This document shows, one piece after another, positions 16,108 through 23,897 of a DNA stretch of 32,571 nucleotides. The notes beneath the pieces are model-generated. The model had not been told where the DNA came from. It ran no database searches and saw only the letters and a list, made by a program, of their open reading frames with translations. The position numbers and the translations under genes are program-made. The DNA is from Tissierellia bacterium (GTDB lineage: Bacteria; Bacillota; Clostridia; Tissierellales; Peptoniphilaceae). The stretch lies in NCBI GenBank assembly GCA_030537815.1, contig JAUNVF010000025.1, forward strand, positions 1-32,571, in the 5' to 3' direction. Each line of letters opens with the position of its first letter. Position 1 is the first letter of the stretch.

Positions 16108-17452
16108 ATATTCTGCTAAATGATAATTTGAGACCAAAACTGTCTTTTTTATAGATAAAATAGGTAATCAATAGAGTAATAAATTCACTCATTATAGCAG
16201 CACCCCATATACCTATATCTCCGATTAAATTAGGTAATATAATCAATGAAGCCGAGATTATTATATAACCTCTCAATGATGAAATCAGCATTGCGGATTT
16301 GGAAACTTTTAAAGCCGTTAAAAAACCGGATATGATTATATTGAAACCTGTCAAAAGAAAGCTGATACTGAATACTTTTAATCCATAAACTGATAATTTA
16401 TATATCTCTGTATTTGATTGAGATATAAAGAAAGATACGATCTCATCTGCGAAGAATCTACTTGTTATAAAAAATAAAAACCCCCATAAAGCCGTTGTAT
16501 TCACCGAGTATTTTATAATCTTTTTAATACATTTTTTATCTGAACTCCCGTGATAAAAACTTACTAGAGGCTGCATACCCTGATTTATTGCGACCATGGT
16601 TGATATAACAAGATTATTCATATACATAATCACTGAAAAGGAAGCGACTTCTCTATAGCCTATAAATTTGAGAATTGTAAAATTAAACATAAATGTAGCA
16701 AATCCAGCAGAAAATTCAGTTAGCGCTTCTGGAAATCCCAGCCTTATTATCGATCTGATATCATGAAAATTTATCTTAGGTCTTACAAAACTCAATTCTG
16801 ATCTCCTGGATAAAAAATGCGACATATACCCGACAAATGATATGAACTGAGATATACCGGTTGCATAAGCTGCACCTTTGATACCATAATCGTATTTGAT
16901 TACTAAAATATAATCTAATATAATATTTGTAAGTGCTGAGATTACGACGAATATTAGTGAATGTCCGGGATGGCCGTCAGATTTTACTAAGACCTCTAAG
17001 GTATAGGAGAGCATAAAAAACGGACTAAATATTATTATTATCTTGAGATAATCTTTAACAAGACCGAGAGTTTCATGAGATGCACCTAGTAACACAACTA
17101 ATTTATCAAGGAAGATGAGCGATAATATGCTTATTATAATCCCTATTGAAAGGGTTATTAATATATTCATAGTGAATATATTATCGCATAATTTTTTATC
17201 ACCCTTACCCAAATAATATGTAATGAAGGTCGAACTTCCAACGGAGAATAGCAGGGATACCGCAAAAACAGTAGAGATGAATGGCATGGATAAATTTACC
17301 GATGCTAAAGCGTCAGGTCCTACACCTCTACCAACGAATATTCCGTCTATCATAGTATAAATTGAAAAAAACCACATAGCGCCAATCGAAGGGATCAAAT
17401 ACTTATAAAATTGTCTTCTAAGCCCTCGACCGGAGCTGCCACGATACTGCAT
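16106..17452 (-). CDS. MATE-family multidrug efflux transporter
   Basis: A 448-residue inner-membrane protein with about twelve hydrophobic segments in two similar halves. N-terminal MWFFSIYTMIDGIFVGRGVG followed by ALASVNLSMP matches the DinF/MepA-like branch of MATE drug/sodium antiporters. These pump cationic drugs or other small molecules outward. AAAGGA precedes the start. It faces a MerR-family regulator gene across 100 bases containing a MerR-type promoter that points toward this gene, so drug-inducible expression is likely. The substrate is unknown. Confidence 0.92.
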   Translation of the reverse strand: MQYRGSSGRGLRRQFYKYLIPSIGAMWFFSIYTMIDGIFVGRGVGPDALASVNLSMPFISTVFAVSLLFSVGSSTFITYYLGKGDKKLCDNIFTMNILITLSIGIIISILSLIFLDKLVVLLGASHETLGLVKDYLKIIIIFSPFFMLSYTLEVLVKSDGHPGHSLIFVVISALTNIILDYILVIKYDYGIKGAAYATGISQFISFVGYMSHFLSRRSELSFVRPKINFHDIRSIIRLGFPEALTEFSAGFATFMFNFTILKFIGYREVASFSVIMYMNNLVISTMVAINQGMQPLVSFYHGSSDKKCIKKIIKYSVNTTALWGFLFFITSRFFADEIVSFFISQSNTEIYKLSVYGLKVFSISFLLTGFNIIISGFLTALKVSKSAMLISSLRGYIIISASLIILPNLIGDIGIWGAAIMSEFITLLITYFIYKKDSFGLKLSFSRI

Positions 17453-17506
17453 AAAAAATCCTTTCTATTATTGTTCAAAATCCTTTAATTTAATTTATTT
17501 ATATCA

Positions 17507-17512
17507 TATAAT
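17507..17512 (+). promoter_or_regulatory. Candidate -10 box of the merR-methyltransferase-glycosylase operon
   Basis: A perfect TATAAT on the forward strand lies 41 bases before the regulator's start, with only a weak -35 (TTTAAT, 17484-17489, 17-base spacer). It directly abuts the reverse-strand -10 box of the MATE promoter, so a bound regulator would also cover its own promoter. Confidence 0.5.
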
Positions 17513-17543
17513 AGTTTAAAGCTTAGAGCTAGTCCAAGGTCAA
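17513..17543 (-). promoter_or_regulatory. MerR-type promoter/operator of the MATE gene
   Basis: On the reverse strand, -35 TTGACC (17538-17543) and -10 TAAACT (17513-17518) are separated by 19 bases, the long spacer characteristic of MerR-family-activated promoters. Within the spacer and -35 region is the imperfect palindrome CTTAGAG-CTA-GTCCAAG (17522-17538, forward strand), five of seven pairs matching. This architecture resembles BmrR-type promoters, where the regulator twists the DNA to realign the two boxes. Confidence 0.75.
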
Positions 17544-17552
17544 GGAGAATAT

Positions 17553-18374
17553 ATGAAAAAGAAATACAGAATTAGTGAAATAAGCAAAATATATAAATTG
17601 AGCGCAGATTCACTTAGATATTACGAAAGAAAAGGGCTTATAAAACCCGAAAGAGAATTAAATGGATATAGGGTGTATACTCAAAATGATATTTGGAAAC
17701 TAAATATCATAAAGGATATGAGGAAGCTCGATTTTACGATTAAACAAATCAGAGACTATTTAGAAAACAGATCTTTAAATAGCAGTGTCGAACTTATAGA
17801 AAAGGAAATTGAATTCATAGATAAAGAGATAGAGCCGCTTAAAAGACAAAAGAAGTATCTGTCTGAAAGATTGGAATCTCTTAATAATTTAAAAGAAATC
17901 GATGAATTTGAAACTGTAATTTACAAGAATTTTGATAAGAGAAAGATAGTATTGATAGAAGGCGAGCTGAGGACTGATCAAGAAATCGACTTGGCATTTC
18001 GAAAATTGGAAAGTAGAGACGACAGCAAATTGATGCTATTTGCGAGTAAGGACATGGGAGTGATGATTTCTAAAGAAAGCATATATAATAATAGTTTTTC
18101 CGATTATGAAAATGCATTTTTTCTCTTGAGCGATGATGAAGAAAAATTTGACGGTTATTTACCTCAAGGAGATTATGCAGTATTATTTTATAAAGGTGGC
18201 TATGATAAATCAGAAAGACTATTTAAAAAGCTTATATCTGATATTGAATCAAATTCATACACTTTAATTGGACCGATACTTGAAATATATAGATTAGATA
18301 TCCACAGCAGTTCAAATACGGATGAGTATATTACAGAAATACAAGCTAGGATAATAAAAGGGGAGAGATCATGA
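17553..18374 (+). CDS. MerR-family regulator with GyrI-like effector domain
   Basis: A 273-residue regulator. The N-terminal winged helix-turn-helix (about 4-75) has the MerR hallmarks YRISEISKIYKLSADSLRYY, ERKGLIKP and the wing NGYRVYTQNDI. A coiled-coil dimerisation helix follows (about 80-120). The C-terminal 150 residues look like a GyrI/BmrR-type ligand-binding domain, so it probably senses an aromatic or cationic drug. It is divergent from the MATE efflux gene and likely activates it. AAGGAGA precedes the ATG. Its stop overlaps the next gene's start by four bases (ATGA), so the methyltransferase is translationally coupled to it. Confidence 0.88.
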   Translation: MKKKYRISEISKIYKLSADSLRYYERKGLIKPERELNGYRVYTQNDIWKLNIIKDMRKLDFTIKQIRDYLENRSLNSSVELIEKEIEFIDKEIEPLKRQKKYLSERLESLNNLKEIDEFETVIYKNFDKRKIVLIEGELRTDQEIDLAFRKLESRDDSKLMLFASKDMGVMISKESIYNNSFSDYENAFFLLSDDEEKFDGYLPQGDYAVLFYKGGYDKSERLFKKLISDIESNSYTLIGPILEIYRLDIHSSSNTDEYITEIQARIIKGERS

Positions 18375-19075
18375 GCGAATTTTACAAATCTATTGTCAAA
18401 TATTATGATAATATCTTCATTCCTTCAAATCAAGTTGAATTTCTCGCTAATTCATGTGAGGGATATAAGATTTTGGATATAGCCGCTGCAACTGGAGCTG
18501 TAGCCAATGGATTGAAAGCGATGGGTTACGATATTAAGGCAATAGACCTTGAAGATGAGATGGTCGAGATAGCTAAGCGAAGGGACCTCGATGCAGAGGT
18601 AATGAATATGATGGATATAGATTCGATTAAAGAAAAATTTGACTTAGTTTACTGCATAGGAAATTCAATTCCTCATCTTGACAATCTGGATCAAATAAGG
18701 GATTTTTTAAAAAAGGTTAGAAAAATTATAGACAGAGGTAAAATTGTAATTCAATGGATAAATTTTGAGAAATTTCTTATAAACAAATCTGAATATTTAG
18801 GTAATCTACCGACTATTGAAAATGAAAATGTAAAATTTACAAGAAAATACTATAGATCGGGCGATAAAATCAGATTTAATACTATATTAGAAGCTGATGG
18901 CGAAAGAATTGAAAATAATGAATTATTATATCCTTTGACTAAAGGGGATATGATTAGAATTTTAGAGGAATTGGGGTATAAAGATATCGAAGTTTTTGGC
19001 GGATTTGATAAATCAGAATTCAATATTATTAAATCTAATCCAGTAGTTATAAGGGCTAAATATGAAAGTATATAG
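18371..19075 (+). CDS. Class I SAM-dependent methyltransferase
   Basis: A 234-residue Rossmann-fold methyltransferase. The SAM-binding motif I is ILDIAAATG (34-42), followed by AIDLEDEMVEIAKRR (motif II acidic residues), DLVYCIGNSIPHL (motif IV region) and FLKKVRKIIDRGKIVIQWI (motif VI). It lacks the N/D-P-P-Y motif of DNA-amino methyltransferases. Small-molecule methyltransferases have this pattern, but the substrate cannot be predicted. It is encoded between a drug-sensing-type MerR regulator and a DNA glycosylase, overlapping both (4 and 14 bases). It could modify a toxic compound, but that is inference from context only. Confidence 0.85.
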   Translation: MSEFYKSIVKYYDNIFIPSNQVEFLANSCEGYKILDIAAATGAVANGLKAMGYDIKAIDLEDEMVEIAKRRDLDAEVMNMMDIDSIKEKFDLVYCIGNSIPHLDNLDQIRDFLKKVRKIIDRGKIVIQWINFEKFLINKSEYLGNLPTIENENVKFTRKYYRSGDKIRFNTILEADGERIENNELLYPLTKGDMIRILEELGYKDIEVFGGFDKSEFNIIKSNPVVIRAKYESI

Positions 19076-19538
19076 ACATGATTTTAAGCCGCTTATAGAT
19101 AAAAATAGCAGGGTGTTGATACTCGGGTCATTTCCATCAGTGAAGTCAAGAGAAGAGGGATTCTACTATGGACATCCGCAGAATAGATTCTGGAAATTAA
19201 TGGCTATTTTATTATCAGAAGAAATTCCCATAAGTATAGATGAGAAAAGAAAACTTATATTAAATAATCATCTAGCTCTTTACGATGCAGCTGAAGAAGC
19301 TAGCATTAAAGGTTCATTGGACAGTAATTTAAAAGTATTGAAATTTTCAAATATAATGGAATTGATAGATGGCTATCAGATTGAAAAGATATTTTGTAAT
19401 GGTAGTAAATCTCATCAAATAGTGACTAAGAATTTAGGCTTGAAAGCTGTTAAATTACCGTCAACGAGTGCGGCAAATGCAAAGTATTCATTGGATAGGC
19501 TTATTGAAGAATGGAAGATAATACTCGAATATATATAA
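19062..19538 (+). CDS. Hypoxanthine/uracil-DNA glycosylase superfamily protein
   Basis: A 158-residue protein resembling the DNA-deoxyinosine (hypoxanthine) glycosylase family within the uracil-DNA glycosylase superfamily. It would remove deaminated adenine from DNA to start base-excision repair. Motif A is LILGSFPSVKSREEGFYYGH, ending in PQNRFW with a candidate catalytic Asn41. The second motif is LPSTSAANA, near residue 132, where many relatives have PSTSPANA. The length is normal for the family. Its start overlaps the methyltransferase gene by 14 bases, so it belongs to the merR operon. A second, unrelated glycosylase (ung) lies at 31826. Activity on hypoxanthine rather than uracil is known from family members and is not shown here. 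Confidence 0.82.
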   Translation: MKVYRHDFKPLIDKNSRVLILGSFPSVKSREEGFYYGHPQNRFWKLMAILLSEEIPISIDEKRKLILNNHLALYDAAEEASIKGSLDSNLKVLKFSNIMELIDGYQIEKIFCNGSKSHQIVTKNLGLKAVKLPSTSAANAKYSLDRLIEEWKIILEYI

Positions 19539-19541
19539 AAA

Positions 19542-19617
19542 TGGAGCTTCCGAGCGGATTTGAACCGCTGACCTGCTGATTACGAATCAGCTGCTCTACC
19601 AACTGAGCCACGGAAGC
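19542..19617 (-). tRNA. tRNA-Thr (anticodon CGT)
   Basis: The reverse-strand 76-base cloverleaf has acceptor stem GCTTCCG/CGGAAGC and D stem GCTC/GAGC. The anticodon stem is GCTGA/TCAGC with loop TTCGTAA (anticodon CGT, reading ACG), and the T stem is AGCGG/CCGCT with loop TTCAAAT. Discriminator T and an encoded CCA complete it. It is convergent with the glycosylase gene, which ends three bases away. Confidence 0.96.
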
Positions 19618-19632
19618 CTGAATACTAAATAT

Positions 19633-19661
19633 ATTATACTAGTTTTTATTGAATTTGAAAA
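19633..19661 (-). promoter_or_regulatory. Promoter of tRNA-Thr
   Basis: On the reverse strand a perfect -10 TATAAT (19633-19638) lies 15 bases before the tRNA. TTTTCA (19656-19661) is a moderate -35 box at 17-base spacing. Confidence 0.6.
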
Positions 19662-19704
19662 CATATTATATAAAAATAGTTTAGTATCAAAGATTTTTAA
19701 TTTG

Positions 19705-19713
19705 TGGTATCAT
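19705..19713 (+). promoter_or_regulatory. Extended -10 promoter of the pyridoxal-kinase-type gene
   Basis: TGGTATCAT combines the TG-n extension with a five-of-six -10 box, 32 bases before the start codon. No good -35 box is seen at 17 bases, as is usual for extended -10 promoters. Confidence 0.45.
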
Positions 19714-19745
19714 TAAGTAAATAATTGATTGAAAAGAGGGATTTA

Positions 19746-20558
19746 ATGAAAAAGGTCCTACTCGTAGGAGATATTGTAAGTCATGGTAAAATTGCGCTTT
19801 CGTCTATGATTCCAATTTTATCAAATTTTAAACTCGATATAAGTAATTTACCTACATGCATAGTTTCGAATACATTTGATTATAAGATAGCTGAATTGCA
19901 TGATTTGAGTTCTTATATGAAAAATACAATAAATATTTGGAATGATTTAGGCTTTAGATTTGATATAATAGTCACCGGATTCTTATCAAACTTGGAGCAA
20001 GTAAATATAATAGAGGAATTAATCGAATTCCATGACGAAAAGCCCTTGATAATTACCGATCCTATAATGGGAGATGATGGTGAATTATATCATGGGCTTC
20101 CTGACGAGATTGTAAACTATATGAAAGAAATGATAAATCATACAGATATCCTCATACCGAATGCTACAGAAGCTGCTCTATTATTAGACAAAAAACTCCC
20201 TAAAGAAATGACTGATGAAATCGCCAATAAATGGCTTGAAGAATTGCATGATAGAGGGATAAAAGAAATTGTCATCACCAGCATAAAGGTCGAAGGTAGA
20301 CATTATGTGTATGGTATAAAAAATACCGGTGAAAAATTCAGGGTAGAGTATGATATTGTACCATATAAATTTGCCGGTACAGGCGATATATTCGCTTCAT
20401 TTGTAACTGCGAAAATAGTTGAGGGAATAGGAATAGAAGAAGCAGTGGTTTTTGCAACCGAAAAACTCAGCAGTATCCTAAAAAAAGAAATTATAGATTC
20501 AGATAAAAAAGTAAGGGATGTAGCTATTGAAAAATATTTAGATACAATTAATAGGTAG
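19746..20558 (+). CDS. Pyridoxamine/pyridoxal kinase family protein
   Basis: A ribokinase-superfamily kinase of 270 residues, most like the PdxK/PdxY group that phosphorylates pyridoxal, pyridoxamine or pyridoxine with ATP to salvage vitamin B6. The N-terminal VGDIVSHGKIALSSMIPILS corresponds to the usual SGFGRCSLTVALPILS segment. TDPIMGDDGELY, PNATEAALLL and the anion-hole motif GTGDIFASF complete the active site. The frame is open from a TTG at 19725, but AGAGGG (19735-19740) points to ATG 19746. The N-terminal substrate region is less conserved than in classical PdxY, so another small vitamin-like substrate is possible. It ends inside a long palindrome shared with the convergent regulator gene. 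Confidence 0.82.
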   Translation: MKKVLLVGDIVSHGKIALSSMIPILSNFKLDISNLPTCIVSNTFDYKIAELHDLSSYMKNTINIWNDLGFRFDIIVTGFLSNLEQVNIIEELIEFHDEKPLIITDPIMGDDGELYHGLPDEIVNYMKEMINHTDILIPNATEAALLLDKKLPKEMTDEIANKWLEELHDRGIKEIVITSIKVEGRHYVYGIKNTGEKFRVEYDIVPYKFAGTGDIFASFVTAKIVEGIGIEEAVVFATEKLSSILKKEIIDSDKKVRDVAIEKYLDTINR

Positions 20559-20579
20559 CTACCTATTAATTGTATCTAA
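20538..20579. terminator. 42-bp perfect palindrome at the junction of two convergent genes
   Basis: The arms 20538-20558 and 20559-20579 are exact reverse complements with no spacer. The left arm encodes the last residues and stop of the kinase gene, and the right arm encodes the last residues and stop of the reverse-strand regulator. The stem is AT-rich with GGTAG/CTACC at its tip. A run of five T follows on the reverse strand, so it most likely acts as a bidirectional terminator. Confidence 0.75.
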
Positions 20580-21951
20580 GAAGCTTTTCCCCTTCGATTA
20601 ATAAGATTGATATTATGACATGGTATCTCAGCAAGGGATTTTCCATGTCTATATTTATTATTTCAGATATCTTGTTCACTCTGTACACGACAGTATTTCT
20701 GTGTACATTTAATTTCTCTGCAGTTTTAACTAAGCTTCTCTCATAACAAATATAAGCATAGAGAGTCTCTAAAAGATCACCATCATTTTCCTGATCGTAT
20801 TCTTTAAGCTTTTTTATTTCAGAATTGATAAATACCTTACTTTCAAATCCCTTAGTGAGTAATAACATCACCTTAATCGTATCGACAGACAAGTCTATTA
20901 TCCCGTCATTTATTTTTGCTGATAACATTTCAAGGAATAAATAGTATTTTCTTATCTCTAATATATCGCTGAATACTGTGGAAACTAATATCTTCATATC
21001 AGGTTTTGAATCTAGTATTAATTTCAATTCAGAAATTAGTATATCGCTTTTTATCTTATTATCATTGATTAATAGTATATATCTGCCATCATGCTTGAAA
21101 ATCAGAGAATCCTTTTTGTATTGTTCGTTTAAATAGTCGATGATCGTCTGAATATTTTCATATCTATGTGAATTGATTAAAAATAATTTGTAGTCATCAT
21201 GGATGCTCCAATCCAATACAGATAGTTTTTTTGAAAGCTGTTCAGGATCAAGTGCTGTATTTAATGCAATATTGTCGAGTAACATCTTATTAAGCTCTAT
21301 ATATGCTTCTCTTTTATCATCAAAGTAATAATTTAACTTGCTATCTAATGTATCGCATATAATATTAAAAACAGCAGTCTGATAATTTTCGCTTAAAACC
21401 TTGCTTTTCATCAAAGACAGAGAACCCAATGCCTTTTTACCATCTCTAATGGTCTTTGATATGAGAACTGTTTGAGGATAATATTTATAAGCATTTGAAT
21501 TTCTAAATAATACATTTCCCTTTGAATCATTTAAATACATCTCAATACCCAATGATTTATAGATAAACACCAAAATATTTTCCAAGCTTATACCCTTATA
21601 TAAATATGAATTAAGAGCTAATTCAAATTCAGAGTATTTTTGGAATATGTCTATCATCTTATTTACCAAGCTCTTCTCCGATATATTTTCCTTTAGAGCT
21701 ATGACATTTACTTTTTTTGAAATTTCTACTTCATCTAAAATCCCAAGTGGGTCGATTAGTACAAAGGTCTTCTTTTCAGTGATATTATTCATGCTTACAA
21801 ATTTAGTCACATCACAGATATTTATAATCTCATTGTCTTTAGGAATCGATTCGAGCATTTTATATGAAGTAAAGGAAATGTCGAAATTTAATACCGATAC
21901 CGGATTTAATTCTTTTAATTCCTCTAAAATAATATGGATGGAGATTTTCAT
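20566..21951 (-). CDS. PucR-type transcriptional regulator
   Basis: A 461-residue regulator. The C-terminal 60 residues form a PucR-type helix-turn-helix, with LYAYICYERSLVKTAEKLNV followed by HRNTVVYRVNKI, as in PucR/CdaR-family activators. A GGDEF-like middle region (about 225-370) is typical of the family. The N-terminal part (about 1-140) is probably a sensor domain; it contains no purine-catabolism N-terminal signature I can name. GAGGTG precedes the ATG. No metabolic operon adjoins it: the convergent kinase and the divergent aspS are its neighbours. The kinase or its vitamin substrate is a possible target, but nothing in the sequence shows this. Confidence 0.82.
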   Translation of the reverse strand: MKISIHIILEELKELNPVSVLNFDISFTSYKMLESIPKDNEIINICDVTKFVSMNNITEKKTFVLIDPLGILDEVEISKKVNVIALKENISEKSLVNKMIDIFQKYSEFELALNSYLYKGISLENILVFIYKSLGIEMYLNDSKGNVLFRNSNAYKYYPQTVLISKTIRDGKKALGSLSLMKSKVLSENYQTAVFNIICDTLDSKLNYYFDDKREAYIELNKMLLDNIALNTALDPEQLSKKLSVLDWSIHDDYKLFLINSHRYENIQTIIDYLNEQYKKDSLIFKHDGRYILLINDNKIKSDILISELKLILDSKPDMKILVSTVFSDILEIRKYYLFLEMLSAKINDGIIDLSVDTIKVMLLLTKGFESKVFINSEIKKLKEYDQENDGDLLETLYAYICYERSLVKTAEKLNVHRNTVVYRVNKISEIINIDMENPLLRYHVIISILLIEGEKLLRYN

Positions 21952-22060
21952 CTTTACACCTCTAACTTTCCTCTATTTAGTCCCATACTAATAGTATAAT
22001 GAAATATTGTAAATATGTAAATGATTAAAGCTTATTATTTTATTTTATTAATTATTGTTA

Positions 22061-22089
22061 TTGATTTACTTTTATGTTTGATATAAAAT
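22061..22089 (+). promoter_or_regulatory. Promoter of aspS
   Basis: TTGATT (22061-22066) and TAAAAT (22084-22089, five of six) are separated by 17 bases and end 35 bases before the aspS start. There is no T-box leader: the 173-base upstream region is AT-rich and unstructured. Confidence 0.65.
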
Positions 22090-22124
22090 GTACTTAGTAA
22101 AACAGAAATGAAGGAGGCTACATA

Positions 22125-23897
22125 ATGGAAACCAAATTCAAGAGAACTGCGATGTGTGGTTCGCTTAGGGCAAACGACATAGGTAATGAAGTAGTTCTTA
22201 ATGGATGGGTAGCAAAAGAGAGAAATTTAGGAGCATTGATTTTTATAGATTTAAGAGATGCTACCGGTATCTCGCAAGTAGTTGTAAGAAAAGAGGAAAC
22301 TCCTGATTTATATGAACTTGCAGAAGATATAAGGGGAGAATTTGTAATTGCTGTTAGGGGAATTGTATCAGAAAGAGAGTCTAAGAATCCCAATATGGAC
22401 ACAGGAGATATTGAGATATTAGCTACTGAGATAAAAGTTCTCGACAAGGCAAAGACAACTCCGATATACGTTAAAGATGACGATAATGTATCAGAGACGA
22501 TGAGGCTAAAATACAGATATCTAGACTTAAGAAAACAGAGTATGCAAAAAAATCTCAGACTTAGAGCTAAAACGGCTAAGGTAATCAGAGATTTTCTTTA
22601 TGAAAATGATTTTGTAGAGGTGGAAACGCCATTTCTTACAAATCCGACTCCCGAAGGAGCTAGAGACTACCTAGTGCCGTCAAGGGTAAATGAGCAGAAA
22701 TTTTACGCATTACCCCAATCACCTCAACAGCTAAAACAGATGCTTATGGTAGGGGGAGTAGATAGATATTATCAAATCGTAAAATGCTTTAGAGACGAAG
22801 ATTTGAGAGCTAATAGACAGCCTGAATTCACTCAGGTAGATATTGAGATGTCTTTTGTCGATATGGAAGATGTAATAGAAGTCAATGAAAAACTTGTACA
22901 AAGGGTTTTTAAGGAGATTAAGGGAATAGACCTCGAGATACCATTCAAGAGAATGAGCTATGAAGAAGCTATGGATTTATACGGTGTAGACAAACCTGAT
23001 CTAAGATTTGGATTCGAGCTTAAAGATATAGCATATGCTTTTAGAGAAACATCTTTTGGTGTATTTAAGTCGGCCATAGATGAAGGTAAAGTCATAAAAG
23101 CTATCAATATTGGTGAATATGAATCTGAATACAGTAGGAAAAAAATTGATAAGCTTACGGATTTCGTAAAAGATTATGGTGCAAAGGGTCTTATTTGGAT
23201 CAAATTTCATGATGGCGAGATGTCGTCATCTATTTCCAAGTTTTTAAATGAGAATGAAGTTGAAGAAGTAAAGAAAATATTTGGTATAGACAAAAATGGA
23301 CTAGTATTCATAGTGGCAGATGAAGCCGACATAGCCAATGCTTCTCTAGGGAATTTAAGAGTTAAAATTGCAAAGGATATGGACTTAATCGATAATGAGA
23401 ATTATAATATATTATGGATAACAGATTTTCCGATGTTTGAATACAGTGAAGAAGAGAAAAGATATACAGCAAAGCATCATCCATTTACAAAGCCGGTACA
23501 AGAAGATATAGAATTCATGTCCACTGAACCTGAAAGATGTAAAGCTATGGCATATGACTTAGTTATTAATGGAGATGAAATTGGCGGTGGCTCGATAAGG
23601 ATAAATAATTCAGAGCTTCAAAATAAAGTTTTTGAAGCATTGAAATTGACTGATGACGAGATAGAGAAAAAATTCGGATACTTTATCGAGGCTTTGAGTT
23701 ATGGAACTCCACCTCATGGTGGTATAGCATATGGATTTGATAGACTTATAATGTTACTCGCCGGAACAGATAATATAAAAGATGTTATCGCATTTCCAAA
23801 AACTCAATCAGCGACATGTCTTTTAACCGGTGCGCCATCTCCTGTAGGAAAAGAACAATTAGAGGAACTTCATATTGAACTTAGAAATAATGGGTAA
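22125..23897 (+). CDS. aspS: Aspartyl-tRNA synthetase
   Basis: Charges tRNA-Asp with aspartate in the cytoplasm. The 590-residue protein is the bacterial type: an OB-fold anticodon-binding domain (about 1-105), class II catalytic core with motif 2 CFRDEDLRANRQPEFTQVDI (about 218-237), an inserted GAD-type domain (about 290-420), and motif 3 GIAYGFDRLIMLLAG near 535. AAGGAGG precedes the ATG. The sequence alone does not show whether it also charges tRNA-Asn. It is followed by tcdA, with an overlap of several bases. Confidence 0.96.
   Translation: METKFKRTAMCGSLRANDIGNEVVLNGWVAKERNLGALIFIDLRDATGISQVVVRKEETPDLYELAEDIRGEFVIAVRGIVSERESKNPNMDTGDIEILATEIKVLDKAKTTPIYVKDDDNVSETMRLKYRYLDLRKQSMQKNLRLRAKTAKVIRDFLYENDFVEVETPFLTNPTPEGARDYLVPSRVNEQKFYALPQSPQQLKQMLMVGGVDRYYQIVKCFRDEDLRANRQPEFTQVDIEMSFVDMEDVIEVNEKLVQRVFKEIKGIDLEIPFKRMSYEEAMDLYGVDKPDLRFGFELKDIAYAFRETSFGVFKSAIDEGKVIKAINIGEYESEYSRKKIDKLTDFVKDYGAKGLIWIKFHDGEMSSSISKFLNENEVEEVKKIFGIDKNGLVFIVADEADIANASLGNLRVKIAKDMDLIDNENYNILWITDFPMFEYSEEEKRYTAKHHPFTKPVQEDIEFMSTEPERCKAMAYDLVINGDEIGGGSIRINNSELQNKVFEALKLTDDEIEKKFGYFIEALSYGTPPHGGIAYGFDRLIMLLAGTDNIKDVIAFPKTQSATCLLTGAPSPVGKEQLEELHIELRNNG

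Noticed and set aside
18371-19538. Methyltransferase plus glycosylase as a restriction-modification or defence module
   Set aside because: The methyltransferase lacks DNA-methylase catalytic motifs, and no endonuclease, helicase or other defence gene is present; a stress-response role is more likely.
21952-22124. Possible T-box riboswitch before aspS
   Set aside because: The region is short, AT-rich and shared with the divergent regulator; no T-box sequence, specifier stem or antiterminator is visible.
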